From positions 1 to 64,000 of the forward strand of contig JAGRNJ010000001.1 of NCBI GenBank assembly GCA_020440825.1: a stretch of DNA of 64,000 nucleotides. The letters run 5' to 3'. The DNA is from Leptospiraceae bacterium (GTDB lineage: Bacteria > Spirochaetota > Leptospiria > Turneriellales > Turneriellaceae). The notes beneath the pieces were generated by a model. That model did no database searches, was not told the DNA's origin, and worked only from the letters and a program-made list of their open reading frames with translations. Of this stretch, positions 7,962 through 16,414 are shown piece by piece (position 1 is the first letter of the stretch; each line of letters begins with the position of its first letter). A program made the position numbers and the translations under genes.

Positions 7962-8809
7962 AATGAATTCCCCGCATTTTTATTCTGTTGAATAAGACAT
8001 TCAAGATTCAGTATCAGAAGATTTTCCTGAATTTCGAGTTTTCCTTTCAAATTTTTCAGCAGCGGAGAAGTTATTCCGTTAACAAATAGTTTCTCAATTT
8101 GTTCATTCTCGTCAGTTTCAAAATTACATTCAATACGAACCAGAGGAACAACCACATTTAGTGTGAGTTTCTTAGTTTTAACAGATGCATCTTTAGAGTA
8201 GAGACACTCATTCAGAAGCAATGCCAGATGAATTGCATTCTCAAAGCTAATGTAGCTGTTTGAATTTATCGGTTCCGGGAATGAAGTCTCTATTTTGAAA
8301 GCAATTTCAAATTCATTTAAGAGTTTTTGAACAAAGGGTGTGAATTTCAGGGAATTATCAACTTGATTCTCATCGATAAAATCATAACATATGGATATAA
8401 CTCGAAGCATCCCCTGAATGTACGGAACCCCGGCTCTAGCATCAAAACCGTCATAAGAGAATTTAATTTCAAGTATTCCCGAAATTAAAGCCAGGTTATT
8501 TTTTTGACGATGACGAAGCAGGCGTAATAATTCGTGAATTTGTGTATTATAAAGTTCTAGCTCCCTTTCGTGTTTTTTTATTTTCAACAATGATTGGTAA
8601 ACCAGCAGGCAAATTAAACCTGCAGAAGCCAAGACAAATATTATGCCTTTAATAGTTTGAAACCAGGGATATTCCCCTGTTTTCGAGAAGAAAAAATCAA
8701 CCAGCCAATCAGTAATTATTATCCAGGAAACAGAGAATATTGCGTATTTGAGAGCAACCCGACCGGCTTCTTTATAAACCGGCTTCGTGGCGGTATGATG
8801 CACATACAT
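7958..8809 (-). CDS. Membrane HisKA_2-type transmitter with degenerate ATPase
   Basis: The 283-aa protein has two membrane helices near residues 20-41 and 53-75, and a dimerisation helix RLLRHRQKNNLALISGI with candidate phospho-His100, matching the HisKA_2 pattern HRxKNNLxxIS. The following region resembles an HATPase fold at the N box (LLLNECLYSKD, Asn200-Glu201). The second Asn is Ser, and no DxGxG ATP-lid motif appears before the end. It has no periplasmic or PAS sensor. It may be an inactive kinase that works as a histidine phosphotransferase, as ChpT does, or a kinase relying on a divergent ATP site. It overlaps the receiver gene by four bases. Start is ATG 8809. Confidence 0.75.
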   Translation of the reverse strand: MYVHHTATKPVYKEAGRVALKYAIFSVSWIIITDWLVDFFFSKTGEYPWFQTIKGIIFVLASAGLICLLVYQSLLKIKKHERELELYNTQIHELLRLLRHRQKNNLALISGILEIKFSYDGFDARAGVPYIQGMLRVISICYDFIDENQVDNSLKFTPFVQKLLNEFEIAFKIETSFPEPINSNSYISFENAIHLALLLNECLYSKDASVKTKKLTLNVVVPLVRIECNFETDENEQIEKLFVNGITSPLLKNLKGKLEIQENLLILNLECLIQQNKNAGNSL

Positions 8810-8922
8810 ATGTTAAATATTAATACAATTATGCAATCACAAATTTTTTTAACAATTAATTACCATTTATCATTTGAAAAGGAAGTTTCAAGACCGGGGC
8901 TGGCTACAATTCAAGATAATCG

Positions 8923-9240
8923 TTAAAACTGCCCTTTGGGACTATGCGATGAACTTTTCTCAATCGTACCGCGCATACATTCATCGAGAATTTCAGTGAA
9001 ATACTTGTTATTATCATATTCTATAAATTTCATTAGACTTCTTTTCGAAAGATTCATCTCATCTGCTACATAATCAAGATTCTCAGTATTGGTAAGCTGC
9101 TTGTAACAAAGTTCAATGCCCTGGGCTTTACCCAGCTCAATTACACGAATCAGGGCACTTCTTCCTGTCTCGTAGTCTAACGGTTTTGCACAATTTAACA
9201 CGATCAACGAGAATAGAAGTATTGCCCAGAATTTTTGCAT
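8923..9240 (-). CDS. Small lipoprotein of unknown function
   Basis: The 105-aa product begins MQKFWAILLFSLIVLNCAKP, a short lipoprotein signal with Cys17 as the likely acylation site. The mature part is mostly helical and charged (LIRVIELGKAQGIELCYKQL, then FIEYDNNKYFTEILDECM) with two further cysteines. I recognise no family. It is separated from the transmitter gene at 8809 by 113 bases, so it may be the first gene of the same minus-strand unit. Start is ATG 9240. Confidence 0.6.
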   Translation of the reverse strand: MQKFWAILLFSLIVLNCAKPLDYETGRSALIRVIELGKAQGIELCYKQLTNTENLDYVADEMNLSKRSLMKFIEYDNNKYFTEILDECMRGTIEKSSSHSPKGQF

Positions 9241-9291
9241 AAGATTTTATTTGATTTTAGCAAACAAGCCGTCAACGAAGTATCATAATTT

Positions 9292-9334
9292 CTGACATTC
9301 ACTCATAAAAAATATTTGCTATAATTAATGTCAG
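9292..9334 (+). promoter_or_regulatory. Promoter nested in an 8-bp inverted repeat
   Basis: A perfect -10 TATAAT is at 9320-9325, with a moderate -35 TTCACT at 9298-9303 (16-bp spacer). Perfect 8-bp arms CTGACATT (9292-9299) and AATGTCAG (9327-9334) flank the promoter, a geometry typical of a repressor operator. It would drive the leader at 9335-9549 and the exported protein at 9550. Confidence 0.5.
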
Positions 9335-9381
9335 ATATATTTGACGACCGCCTAAGAAACATCTTTTCACTAATTTTTATT

Positions 9382-9465
9382 GGAAATTGCGGGCAGCGCA
9401 GCGCTTTAGCAGAATTTTTTCCAAAGCAGTACTGCTTTGGAAAAAATTCGAGGCCTGCAATTTCC
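9382..9465. repeat. 38-bp perfect palindrome within a larger stem
   Basis: Positions 9412-9449 are a perfect 38-bp palindrome centred at 9430/9431. Outside it, 9382-9394 pairs with 9453-9465 over 13 positions, with one G-U pair if transcribed. The left interval holds a small hairpin AGCGCAGCGCT. Together this would fold as a branched RNA of about 84 nt. No U-run follows, so it is not a standard terminator. It lies in the 309-base gap between two genes and could be a REP/MITE-like element or a leader structure. Confidence 0.75.
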
Positions 9466-9509
9466 TGTCGTAATTGCCTACTAAAGTTGATTTATGGGCG
9501 GTTGTCAGA

Positions 9510-9543
9510 GTTTTAATTGACAGCGTAAAACCCCAATTAAAAC
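9510..9543 (+). promoter_or_regulatory. Stem-loop just before the 9550 start codon
   Basis: GTTTTAATTG (9510-9519) is perfectly complementary to CAATTAAAAC (9534-9543), leaving a 14-nt loop. The stem ends seven bases before ATG 9550 and covers the place where a ribosome site would lie, so it may limit initiation. Confidence 0.45.
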
Positions 9544-9549
9544 AAATGA

Positions 9550-10227
9550 ATGGCAATGAAATTGGCAATTCTGATATCTGGCTGGCTGTTTATTTTTACC
9601 TCTTTCAATGCTGTGATGGGTGCATCAAATTGCAATTACCAGAAGCTGAAAGTAAAATTAGAAAAAGTTTTCGATACTGCAAATGGAAAACTGAAAATAG
9701 CCACCTTGCAGGTCACAAAGAAAAATCAGGATCCAGTGATCGCATTTTTTCAAGATAACAGACAGGTATTTTGCCGGGCTGATTATGATACGACTCCTGT
9801 AGATGCTCGAGCAACGACGGCCATTTTATTCGAAGACCATGCGTTTATAGCATTCAGTACCGACGGGGGTTCAAACCAAAAAACGTCGTTTGCCCGTTTT
9901 ACAAAAAAGGGCTGGCAAAAAAGCTATGGTAAAGGCGGAGGGCCCAAAGCCAGTGTAATTTTGAAGATCGATTTAAAAAACGGGAATGTTTTAGCAGGAA
10001 CCTATTTGACTGCCCGAAAAAAAGACGGGAAAACAAACAGTCTTTCAGTTGAGGCTATTAAAAAATCAGGGAATAATCTATTGATTGAGGCGAAGTCATG
10101 GTATTCACCTCTCAAAACAAACGGCAAGCCTTTCAATTGCGCCGGAAAATCACCTTTTGATTATTCAGTAGAAATAGATTATGACCTGAACAAAGCAATT
10201 TCTGCCACTGCAAAAAACTGCAAATGA
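9550..10227 (+). CDS. Exported protein of unknown function
   Basis: The 225-aa product starts MAMKLAILISGWLFIFTSF, a Sec signal with likely cleavage near GASN. The mature part is Lys-rich with alternating hydrophobic residues and is probably beta-rich. It contains four cysteines (near residues 28, 75, 197 and 224) that could form disulfides in the periplasm. I recognise no family. The start may be ATG 9550 or ATG 9556. The gene is preceded by an unusually structured leader of about 215 bases, and the glutamate dehydrogenase promoter overlaps its stop codon. Confidence 0.65.
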   Translation: MAMKLAILISGWLFIFTSFNAVMGASNCNYQKLKVKLEKVFDTANGKLKIATLQVTKKNQDPVIAFFQDNRQVFCRADYDTTPVDARATTAILFEDHAFIAFSTDGGSNQKTSFARFTKKGWQKSYGKGGGPKASVILKIDLKNGNVLAGTYLTARKKDGKTNSLSVEAIKKSGNNLLIEAKSWYSPLKTNGKPFNCAGKSPFDYSVEIDYDLNKAISATAKNCK

Positions 10228-10252
10228 CAAGTTTTGCTTCGTGACGTATAAA
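10224..10252 (+). promoter_or_regulatory. Promoter for glutamate dehydrogenase
   Basis: ATGACA (10224-10229) and TATAAA (10247-10252) are 5/6 matches to the -35 and -10 boxes with the ideal 17-bp spacer. Transcription would begin near 10259, about 16 bases before ATG 10275. The -35 box overlaps the stop codon of the gene upstream. Confidence 0.5.
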
Positions 10253-10274
10253 CACTTTTTTTGATTATGGTCGC

Positions 10275-11675
10275 ATGGGATTTTTTGAAAACGTAAACCA
10301 ATACTTTGATCAGGCTGCACAATTCTCTGATCTTTCCCCTGGACTGCTTGAACAAATCAAGGCATGCAACTCTGTATATCGCATGCGATTCCCAATTAAG
10401 CGCGATAATGGTTCTATTCAGGTAATCGAGGCCTACCGGGTGCAACACAGTCACCACCGATTACCCTGCAAAGGGGGTATTCGATACAGTGAAATGGTCG
10501 ATCAAGATGAGGTAATGGCACTTGCTGCTCTCATGACTTACAAATGTGCACTGGTTGAAGTTCCATATGGGGGCGGCAAAGGCGGGGTCAAGATTAATCC
10601 CAGAAATTTCAGCGAAAATGAACTGGAGAGAATAACAAGACGCTACACATTTGAACTTGTTCAGAAAAATTTTATTGGCCCCTACTCTGATGTTCCTGCG
10701 CCAGACTATGGCACCGGTGAGCGTGAAATGGCATGGATTGCAAACACCTATATGGTCTTAAAGCAGAATGAACCCGACAGTTATGCCTGCGTCACCGGTA
10801 AGCCACTGAATCTTTATGGGGTACCGGGAAGAAAAGCAGCAACCGGGATGGGAGTCTTTTTCGGTCTGCGGGCTTTAGTAGATGTAAGTGAAGATATGAA
10901 AGCATTGGGTCTAAAAGCAGGTCTTGAAGGAAAAGAAGTCATTATTCAAGGGTTGGGCAATGTTGGCTACAACACTGGTGTCTTTTTGCAGAATGCCGGG
11001 GCAATTATTACCGGTATTTGTGAATTCAATGGTGCAATCTATAATAAAAAAGGTTTCGATATTGAAAAAGTTTTCAAAGAATTCAGAGAAACAGGTTCAT
11101 TGAGAAAAATTGAAGCCGACAAATTTATTGAAGACTCTTCAGCTGGATTAGAATGGCCCTGCGATATTCTTATACCTGCGGCTCTTGAGAACCAGATAAC
11201 CAAAGAGAATGCACCGAGAATATCAGCCAAAATAATTGCAGAAGCTGCGAATGGTCCTGTAACACCGGATGCTGAAAAAATTCTGTTGAGCAAGGGAATC
11301 TTGATCATCCCAGATTTATACTTAAATGCGGGTGGGGTTACTGTCAGTTTTTTTGAGTGGCTTCGAAATCTAAACCATGTTGCATTCGGGCGAATGGATA
11401 AACGGCAAGAAGCCTACCAGAGCAACTCAATTTTACAATTGATGCAAAAAATGACCGGCAAAAAGATTGATGAAAAAGTTTTTACAGACCTGACCAATGG
11501 CCCAGATGAACTTGACTACATCAACGGAGCACTTGAAGAAACAATGACCCGTTCATATCATGATATTCGCTCAAAATCCATTAAAAGCAAAACATCTGAT
11601 TTAAGAACGGCAGCCTATCTACTGGCAATTGAACGGGTTTCTGAATATTATACGACTGCGGGAATTTTCCCGTAG
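10275..11675 (+). CDS. Glu/Leu/Phe/Val dehydrogenase (glutamate dehydrogenase)
   Basis: The 466-aa enzyme interconverts glutamate and 2-oxoglutarate plus ammonium. Family signatures run in order: CKGGIRYSEMVDQDEVMALA near residue 65, catalytic Lys102 in VPYGGGKGGVKINP, the substrate loop SDVPAPDYGTGEREMAW near 145, a Rossmann nucleotide site GLGNVGYNTG near 225, and the C-terminal PDLYLNAGGVTVSFFEW. Cofactor choice (NAD or NADP) is not clear from the residues I can read. It appears to be transcribed alone from the promoter at 10224-10252. There is no strong ribosome site before ATG 10275. Confidence 0.93.
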   Translation: MGFFENVNQYFDQAAQFSDLSPGLLEQIKACNSVYRMRFPIKRDNGSIQVIEAYRVQHSHHRLPCKGGIRYSEMVDQDEVMALAALMTYKCALVEVPYGGGKGGVKINPRNFSENELERITRRYTFELVQKNFIGPYSDVPAPDYGTGEREMAWIANTYMVLKQNEPDSYACVTGKPLNLYGVPGRKAATGMGVFFGLRALVDVSEDMKALGLKAGLEGKEVIIQGLGNVGYNTGVFLQNAGAIITGICEFNGAIYNKKGFDIEKVFKEFRETGSLRKIEADKFIEDSSAGLEWPCDILIPAALENQITKENAPRISAKIIAEAANGPVTPDAEKILLSKGILIIPDLYLNAGGVTVSFFEWLRNLNHVAFGRMDKRQEAYQSNSILQLMQKMTGKKIDEKVFTDLTNGPDELDYINGALEETMTRSYHDIRSKSIKSKTSDLRTAAYLLAIERVSEYYTTAGIFP

Positions 11676-11735
11676 TCTATTTGTATTTATTTCGCATTTA
11701 AACCCAATTGCGCAAAAAGTGCTTATATTAACGTT

Positions 11736-12248
11736 ATGAACTTTTATTTTGCTACTATCCAACAAATGGCAGGCAGCTTGAAAAACCTGCTCGAAATTCT
11801 GAAAAAAACTGAAGAACATACAAAAACCTCGAATTATTCCGCTGATAATTTTCTGGGAATGAGAATGTTTCCCAATATGCTTCCTTTTTCTGCCCAGATT
11901 CGAATCGCATGCGATAGCGCAAAAAATGCAGCAGCCTATTTGACGCGCCAAGTTCCGCCGGTACATGAAGACAATGAACAAATTTGGACAGATTTCAAAG
12001 ATAGATTATTGAAAACGATAAACTATCTTGAATCTTTCAAAGAATCAGATTTTGAACAGGCTGATAACATTAAAATCGACCTTAAACAATTCAATGGAAA
12101 ATATATGAATGGTCATGATTATCTGATTTGCCGGCAGGTGCCGAATTTTTATTTTCATGTGGTTACGGCCTATAACCTGTTGAGAATGGGCGGGGTTGAT
12201 ATTGGCAAATCAGATTACCTGGGTAATCTTCCGATGAGAGACAATTAA
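11736..12248 (+). CDS. DUF1993 family protein
   Basis: The 170-aa protein matches DUF1993, a cytoplasmic DinB-like four-helix-bundle family. Visible hallmarks are the start MNFYFATIQQMAGSLKNLL, MFPNMLPFSAQIRIACDSAK near residue 45, and the C-terminal VPNFYFHVVTAYNLLRMGGVDIGKSDYLG. No member has a defined reaction that I know of. Its last four bases overlap the end of the outer-membrane protein gene on the other strand. Start is ATG 11736. Confidence 0.85.
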   Translation: MNFYFATIQQMAGSLKNLLEILKKTEEHTKTSNYSADNFLGMRMFPNMLPFSAQIRIACDSAKNAAAYLTRQVPPVHEDNEQIWTDFKDRLLKTINYLESFKESDFEQADNIKIDLKQFNGKYMNGHDYLICRQVPNFYFHVVTAYNLLRMGGVDIGKSDYLGNLPMRDN

Positions 12249-12874
12249 AGCTGATAACTGAAAACAGTTCCCGGAACAAAAATTGCACCGACCCCGCTTT
12301 CAAGTATAAAGTAAAAGCGGCCAAATATCTCTACATTCAAGTTCTCGGCAATTTCAACTGAGTAGCCGGTAAGAATGTTAAAGCCGGCTGCGTTATTGTA
12401 GGCAGCTGCCGGTACGACTGCAGAGCCGGTCGTTGTAACAGAAGTGCCTCCCTGGGCAAGCATCAGCCCTGCACCTGCCCCCAGATACAGATTTTGAACA
12501 GGAAAAAATCTCGCCTGCACCAAAACCGGAATATAACGCAAAGAATAATCATAGCTGGTTGTTACCCCGACCGTTCGACGGTCATCAAATTTTACACTGT
12601 AGAAAGGCAACCAAGCAGTGGCAGCACCAAAATCAAACATTTTACCATGATGCCATGCCTCGAGCCCGAATGCGAAACCACCGCTGGTTGAACTGCCATT
12701 TTGAGCATCGGCGAGAGAAATATTGTTCCTGATAGGTTCTGCGCCAAGGGCAACCGAGTATCCGCCCCAGGCGCCTGCAGAATGTTCACTTCTTTTTTTT
12801 CTTGCTTCGAGTTGAAAAGTCAAACTGACCAGCAATAACAAGGTGGCAAGGCGGATGGATTTCTGTACGTTCAT
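12245..12874 (-). CDS. Outer-membrane beta-barrel protein
   Basis: From ATG 12874 the product is about 209 aa. It begins MNVQKSIRLATLLLLVSLTF, a signal peptide, followed by a short basic patch (ARKKR) and then beta-barrel-like sequence rich in Gly, Ala and aromatics, such as AWGGYSVALGAEP, LYLGAGAGLMLAQGG and a final FSYQL. It resembles small porin-like or OmpA-barrel proteins without a recognisable family. An in-frame GTG lies 18 bases upstream, but GAGG three bases before ATG 12874 supports the shorter start. It converges with the DUF1993 gene, overlapping by four bases. Confidence 0.7.
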   Translation of the reverse strand: MNVQKSIRLATLLLLVSLTFQLEARKKRSEHSAGAWGGYSVALGAEPIRNNISLADAQNGSSTSGGFAFGLEAWHHGKMFDFGAATAWLPFYSVKFDDRRTVGVTTSYDYSLRYIPVLVQARFFPVQNLYLGAGAGLMLAQGGTSVTTTGSAVVPAAAYNNAAGFNILTGYSVEIAENLNVEIFGRFYFILESGVGAIFVPGTVFSYQL

Positions 12875-12917
12875 ATGCCTCACTGCAGACACTGTTCACA
12901 CGAACAATCAGAAAGTT

Positions 12918-13451
12918 TTACCTGATATATTTAACCATTGCAATTCTGTTTTTTAATCCTTTTGATGATTCAACTTGATGTATTTTCTGTATTTCTGGAA
13001 TGCAATCTTGAAAGGGAATTTGCAAAAACCCAAGGCGTTCATAGTAAGGTGCATTCCATGGAATATTTTCAAAAGTAGTTAACCAAATTGATTTAATCTC
13101 AGGCCGGATGGATACCATATACTGTATCATTTTCTCACCAATTCTGTTACCCGCGTATTCTGGCAAAACACTCATTTCTTCAATAAATAAGGTAGTCTCT
13201 GTATTGTCGGGAATCTTTTTAAAAACTAAAAATCCTGCGATAGAGATCTCAGATTTTTGAGAAATCTGGGAAATAATTAGAGAATTTTCTCTATAACGCG
13301 CTAGAAAATGATCGGCACTGAGAGTTTCACCAAACGCACATTCAGAATGAACGGTTTCTTGGAATCTTAATTGTGATTTTTTTTCAATTTCAGGAAGAAA
13401 TTGAAGTTGCTGAAGATCAGGAAATGAGATAACCAGATTACCGCTTCTCAT
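12918..13451 (-). CDS. GNAT family N-acetyltransferase
   Basis: The 177-aa protein has a GNAT fold. The acetyl-CoA binding motif A is in IEEMSVLPEYAGNRIGEKMIQYM near residues 95-118, and the late PYYERLGFLQIP strand is near 143. Acetyl-CoA-dependent transfer to an amine is known for the family; the acceptor is not deducible. It sits between the barrel protein and the RRM gene on the same strand with small gaps (44 bases each side). Start is ATG 13451. Confidence 0.85.
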   Translation of the reverse strand: MRSGNLVISFPDLQQLQFLPEIEKKSQLRFQETVHSECAFGETLSADHFLARYRENSLIISQISQKSEISIAGFLVFKKIPDNTETTLFIEEMSVLPEYAGNRIGEKMIQYMVSIRPEIKSIWLTTFENIPWNAPYYERLGFLQIPFQDCIPEIQKIHQVESSKGLKNRIAMVKYIR

Positions 13452-13495
13452 GAAACGGAATCTGGTTTATTGAAATTATTGGTAAAGAAAAATTC

Positions 13496-13777
13496 TTACC
13501 AGCGTCCGCCACCACGGTTTCCACCGCCACCTGCAGGTTTCTGCTGGGCTTCGTTAACCTTGATGTTACGACCGTTTAATTCCTGACCATTCAGATTTGA
13601 AATAGCTTTAATGCCTTCATTCTTGACTGCCATTTCAACAAAGCCGAAGCCTTTTGATCTTCCTGTTTCGCGATCCATGATAATCTTCGCACTGACGACT
13701 TCGCCATATTCAGCGAACAGATCCTTTAAAGATTGGTCAGTTGTACCATAATCGAGATTTCCTACGTAAAGTTGCAT
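13496..13777 (-). CDS. RRM-type RNA-binding protein
   Basis: The 93-aa protein is a single RNA-recognition motif: RNP2 LYVGNL at residues 3-8 and RNP1 KGFGFVEM around 42-49. It ends in a Gly/Arg tail (GGGGNRGGGRW). Such small bacterial RRM proteins bind single-stranded RNA and are often cold-induced. The start is ATG 13777, where AGGAGA precedes and the N-terminus MQLYVGNLDY fits the family; a longer frame to ATG 13801 is less likely. About 170 bases of non-coding sequence lie upstream before the TetR gene, long enough for a regulated 5' leader. Confidence 0.92.
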   Translation of the reverse strand: MQLYVGNLDYGTTDQSLKDLFAEYGEVVSAKIIMDRETGRSKGFGFVEMAVKNEGIKAISNLNGQELNGRNIKVNEAQQKPAGGGGNRGGGRW

Positions 13778-13945
13778 ATATTCTCCTAAACACTTTTTCA
13801 TTGCATGCCAAAGAAAATCTTCGGCAACGCATTATTGTCGTACTGATGATCTCAAAGAATAGAATCGTTGTGTTTAAGCTGAAAAAAACTTATACGTGGA
13901 CGGGAATATTCAAGACAAGCCAATATCGATCAATGGGAACAAGTG

Positions 13946-14542
13946 CTAATTTTTCAACATGTTGTCAAGACAATTAATGAATTTTTTTTCCATACTCTTT
14001 ATCACAGAGATATCACGGCAAAGCATCCAAATTGCAATACTCCCTTCATAAATGATTAGAATTTCTTTTGCGGTATTTTTATAAGCATTTACCTTCAGTT
14101 GGTCACCATATTCTTTTATCATGAATTGAATCAATAATTTTTCCCAGGCTTCTACAATAGATTTATTCGCATTAATTGTAATCGGCGATGAATCTACCGA
14201 CTGGTACGCAAATTTTATGAAAGGGCAGCCAAAATATTGCGAATTTGATATTTGATCAACCCTGAACTGTGTCCAAAGTTTCGTAAAGTTTTTTAGATTC
14301 TTACTTTTTCGATATAAGACTTTCAGGTCAAGAATCGATTTTCTTTTTTGCTGCTCGAGGTATGCTACAACAAGTTCCTCTTTTGATGAGAAATGATCGT
14401 AAAAACTGGCCGGAACAACCTTAGATTTTTTTAAGATTTCTCGAACACCGGTATTTGCAAACCCTTTTTCAGTAAATAGATCGTCGGCCGCTAATAACAA
14501 ACGATGCCGAACACCTTCTGACCGACCAGATCTTTTTTTCAC
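13946..14542 (-). CDS. TetR/AcrR family transcriptional regulator
   Basis: The 198-aa protein carries an N-terminal TetR helix-turn-helix: LLLAADDLFTEKGFANTGVR then ILKKSKVVPASFYDHFSSKE, residues about 15-55. The ligand-binding helical part follows. It is divergent from the thioesterase-like gene across an 81-base gap that contains a 10-bp palindrome resembling a TetR-type operator, so it probably represses itself and that gene. The ligand is unknown; an acyl or lipid signal would fit the neighbour, which is inference. Confidence 0.9.
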   Translation of the reverse strand: MKKRSGRSEGVRHRLLLAADDLFTEKGFANTGVREILKKSKVVPASFYDHFSSKEELVVAYLEQQKRKSILDLKVLYRKSKNLKNFTKLWTQFRVDQISNSQYFGCPFIKFAYQSVDSSPITINANKSIVEAWEKLLIQFMIKEYGDQLKVNAYKNTAKEILIIYEGSIAIWMLCRDISVIKSMEKKFINCLDNMLKN

Positions 14543-14601
14543 ATGATTAGTATAGTCATGATTCTTTCACTCTCCCATAAAAATTAAGGGTTTACATACA
14601 G

Positions 14602-14611
14602 AACGATCGTT
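14602..14611. promoter_or_regulatory. Likely TetR-family operator
   Basis: AACGATCGTT is a perfect 10-bp palindrome in GAACGATCGTTAC, placed between the divergent TetR and thioesterase genes and next to a TTTACA box at 14591-14596. AGAACGATCGTT-like palindromes are common TetR/AcrR sites. Confidence 0.5.
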
Positions 14612-14623
14612 ACGCCATGACAA

Positions 14624-15442
14624 ATGAGCCAGATAAGTAGAATAACTCGCTATTCAGATATCGACGTAAACCGTCATGTCACCAGCAGAACCTATGAGCA
14701 TTTTGCGAGTGATGCCCGCTATGAGATTCTTGTACAAAACGGGATTACTCTCAACGAATATTATGATAAGAATATTCGGCTTCACACAAAAAACAGTTTT
14801 GTTAAATTTATTCGTCAACAGGGACCTCTTGATACAATCAAGGTAAATACCAGAACATTTGCCTTTGGTAAGAATTCTTATCTGTTTGACCACCAGTTCG
14901 AACAACCCGATGGCAGCCCGGTTTGCCATTTACAGGTTTTGGCTGAATTGAACAATGCAGAAATTCAAACTTCAGAGAATTTACAAAATGAATTTGAAGT
15001 GCACATAAAAGAACTGGATGATTTTTCAGGAAAATGCGAACGAATAGAAAACAATCTTGTTCCTCTTTATTCAGATCGCGATGCATTTGGTGAATACAAT
15101 CTCAATTCATTCTGGAAATTTTTTGAAGATGGCAGGTGGATGTTCAGCAAAAAATTAGATCTTACCCTTGAAAAAATGCTCGAACATGATACGACATCGT
15201 TTTACATGTCTGGGCATTGTGAAATTTTTAATCAACCCGTTGCAGGTGAACCAATGAAACTATTCACCTGGATCGACCGCATCGATAAAATCAGATACTA
15301 TTTCAGACAAGATCTGCAGCAGGGTGAAGTTAAAATTGCCTCAATGATCGATGAGCAGCTGGTCGTCTCATTGAGCAGAGCACGACCACAAAAAGTACCG
15401 CAATATCTACGGGATGTCTTGCAACCGTTTACAGAACATTGA
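14624..15442 (+). CDS. Acyl-ACP/acyl-CoA thioesterase-like protein
   Basis: The 272-aa protein looks like a double-hotdog thioesterase. The N-terminal half has RYSDIDVNRHVTSRTYEHF, matching the 4HBT signature (D..gHvnn..Y), and later HQFEQPDGSPVCHLQVLAEL. The second half, with YNLNSFWKFFEDGRWMFSK and SGHCEIFNQPVAGEP, could be the partner hotdog domain. Hydrolysis of a fatty acyl thioester is inferred. It is divergently paired with a TetR regulator, and its 3' end overlaps the histone-deacetylase-like gene by 14 bases. Start is ATG 14624, with no clear ribosome site. Confidence 0.75.
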   Translation: MSQISRITRYSDIDVNRHVTSRTYEHFASDARYEILVQNGITLNEYYDKNIRLHTKNSFVKFIRQQGPLDTIKVNTRTFAFGKNSYLFDHQFEQPDGSPVCHLQVLAELNNAEIQTSENLQNEFEVHIKELDDFSGKCERIENNLVPLYSDRDAFGEYNLNSFWKFFEDGRWMFSKKLDLTLEKMLEHDTTSFYMSGHCEIFNQPVAGEPMKLFTWIDRIDKIRYYFRQDLQQGEVKIASMIDEQLVVSLSRARPQKVPQYLRDVLQPFTEH

Positions 15443-16334
15443 ACACTGAGTTGGCAGCTTCAAAAACAATGGAATGACGCCGTGCAAGTTCGTGTTCATC
15501 GGGGTCATAGCCTCCGCCGATAACACTGGCAATGGGAATACCCGCCTGTTTGAATTTTTCAAAAACTAACTTATCGCGTTCAAAAATGCCCTGCCAGCTG
15601 ATATTCAATAAACCCAGTTTATCATGTTCCCAGATATCGACTCCTGCATCATACAGAACAATATCAGGGGAGAACCGGCTTATAGATTCATTCAAGGTAG
15701 ATTCTACTATGGTCAGATATTCATCGTCTGACATACCGGCATATAAACCAACGTCAACTGTGCTTGTTTCTTTACGATATGGAAAATTTTTCTCACAGTG
15801 CACTGAAACCGTATAAATATTTTTTTCATTTTTCAAGATCGATGCCGTTCCATCACCCTGGTGAACATCCAGATCGAAGATTAAAATCTTAAGATCAGGC
15901 TTCATTTGATTCAGGGCAAGCGACGAGAAAGCCAGATCATTGAGCAGGCAAAAACCCGAACCGAAGCTGTAGTGTGCATGGTGGGTCCCTCCGCCTATAT
16001 GACAAGCCACCCCGTGCTCTAAAGCCAATTTACTGGCAAGAAGGGTACCGGCCGGAGCGATCAGCGTTCTGTGTATCAACTGCTCACTAAAGGGTAACCC
16101 GATTCTGCGCCATGCCTTCTCATCAAGGGTATTCTTGCAAAGAGCTTTGACATAGCCCGGGTCGTGCGCAAGATGAAATTGTTCAATTTCGGGCTTTTCA
16201 GGGGTAAACAGGTTATTATGCACAAGACCATAGCGAACAAGATTTTCATATGTCAGCTTGAATTTAGACATGGTAAAACGATGATCACGGGGAAATGCAA
16301 AAGAATAATCAGGATGATATACAAGAGGTACCAT
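15429..16334 (-). CDS. Histone deacetylase family (acetylpolyamine-type) hydrolase
   Basis: The 301-aa protein is a zinc amidohydrolase of the arginase/deacetylase fold. Catalytic His118-His119 are in GGGTHHAHYSFGSGFCLLND, zinc ligands Asp156 and His158 in FDLDVHQGDGT, and the third metal-site Asp in YDAGVDIWEHDKLG near 235. The C-terminal GGGY with Tyr is also present. Bacterial members remove acetyl groups from polyamines or small acetylated amines. Start is ATG 16334. It converges on the thioesterase gene with a 14-base overlap of coding ends. Confidence 0.93.
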   Translation of the reverse strand: MVPLVYHPDYSFAFPRDHRFTMSKFKLTYENLVRYGLVHNNLFTPEKPEIEQFHLAHDPGYVKALCKNTLDEKAWRRIGLPFSEQLIHRTLIAPAGTLLASKLALEHGVACHIGGGTHHAHYSFGSGFCLLNDLAFSSLALNQMKPDLKILIFDLDVHQGDGTASILKNEKNIYTVSVHCEKNFPYRKETSTVDVGLYAGMSDDEYLTIVESTLNESISRFSPDIVLYDAGVDIWEHDKLGLLNISWQGIFERDKLVFEKFKQAGIPIASVIGGGYDPDEHELARRHSIVFEAANSVFNVL

Positions 16335-16414
16335 GCAGGCAGATACTTCTCAATTGCGAGACATGATTTCAATCTTTACATTGTGTTTCAGACCAGAAAA
16401 CAAGATTCGTAAAC

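Noticed and set aside
15429-15442. 14-base overlap of convergent thioesterase and deacetylase genes as a sign of a misassigned stop
   Set aside because: Both C-termini fit well and convergent overlaps of this size occur elsewhere in this window (for example 43959-43976).
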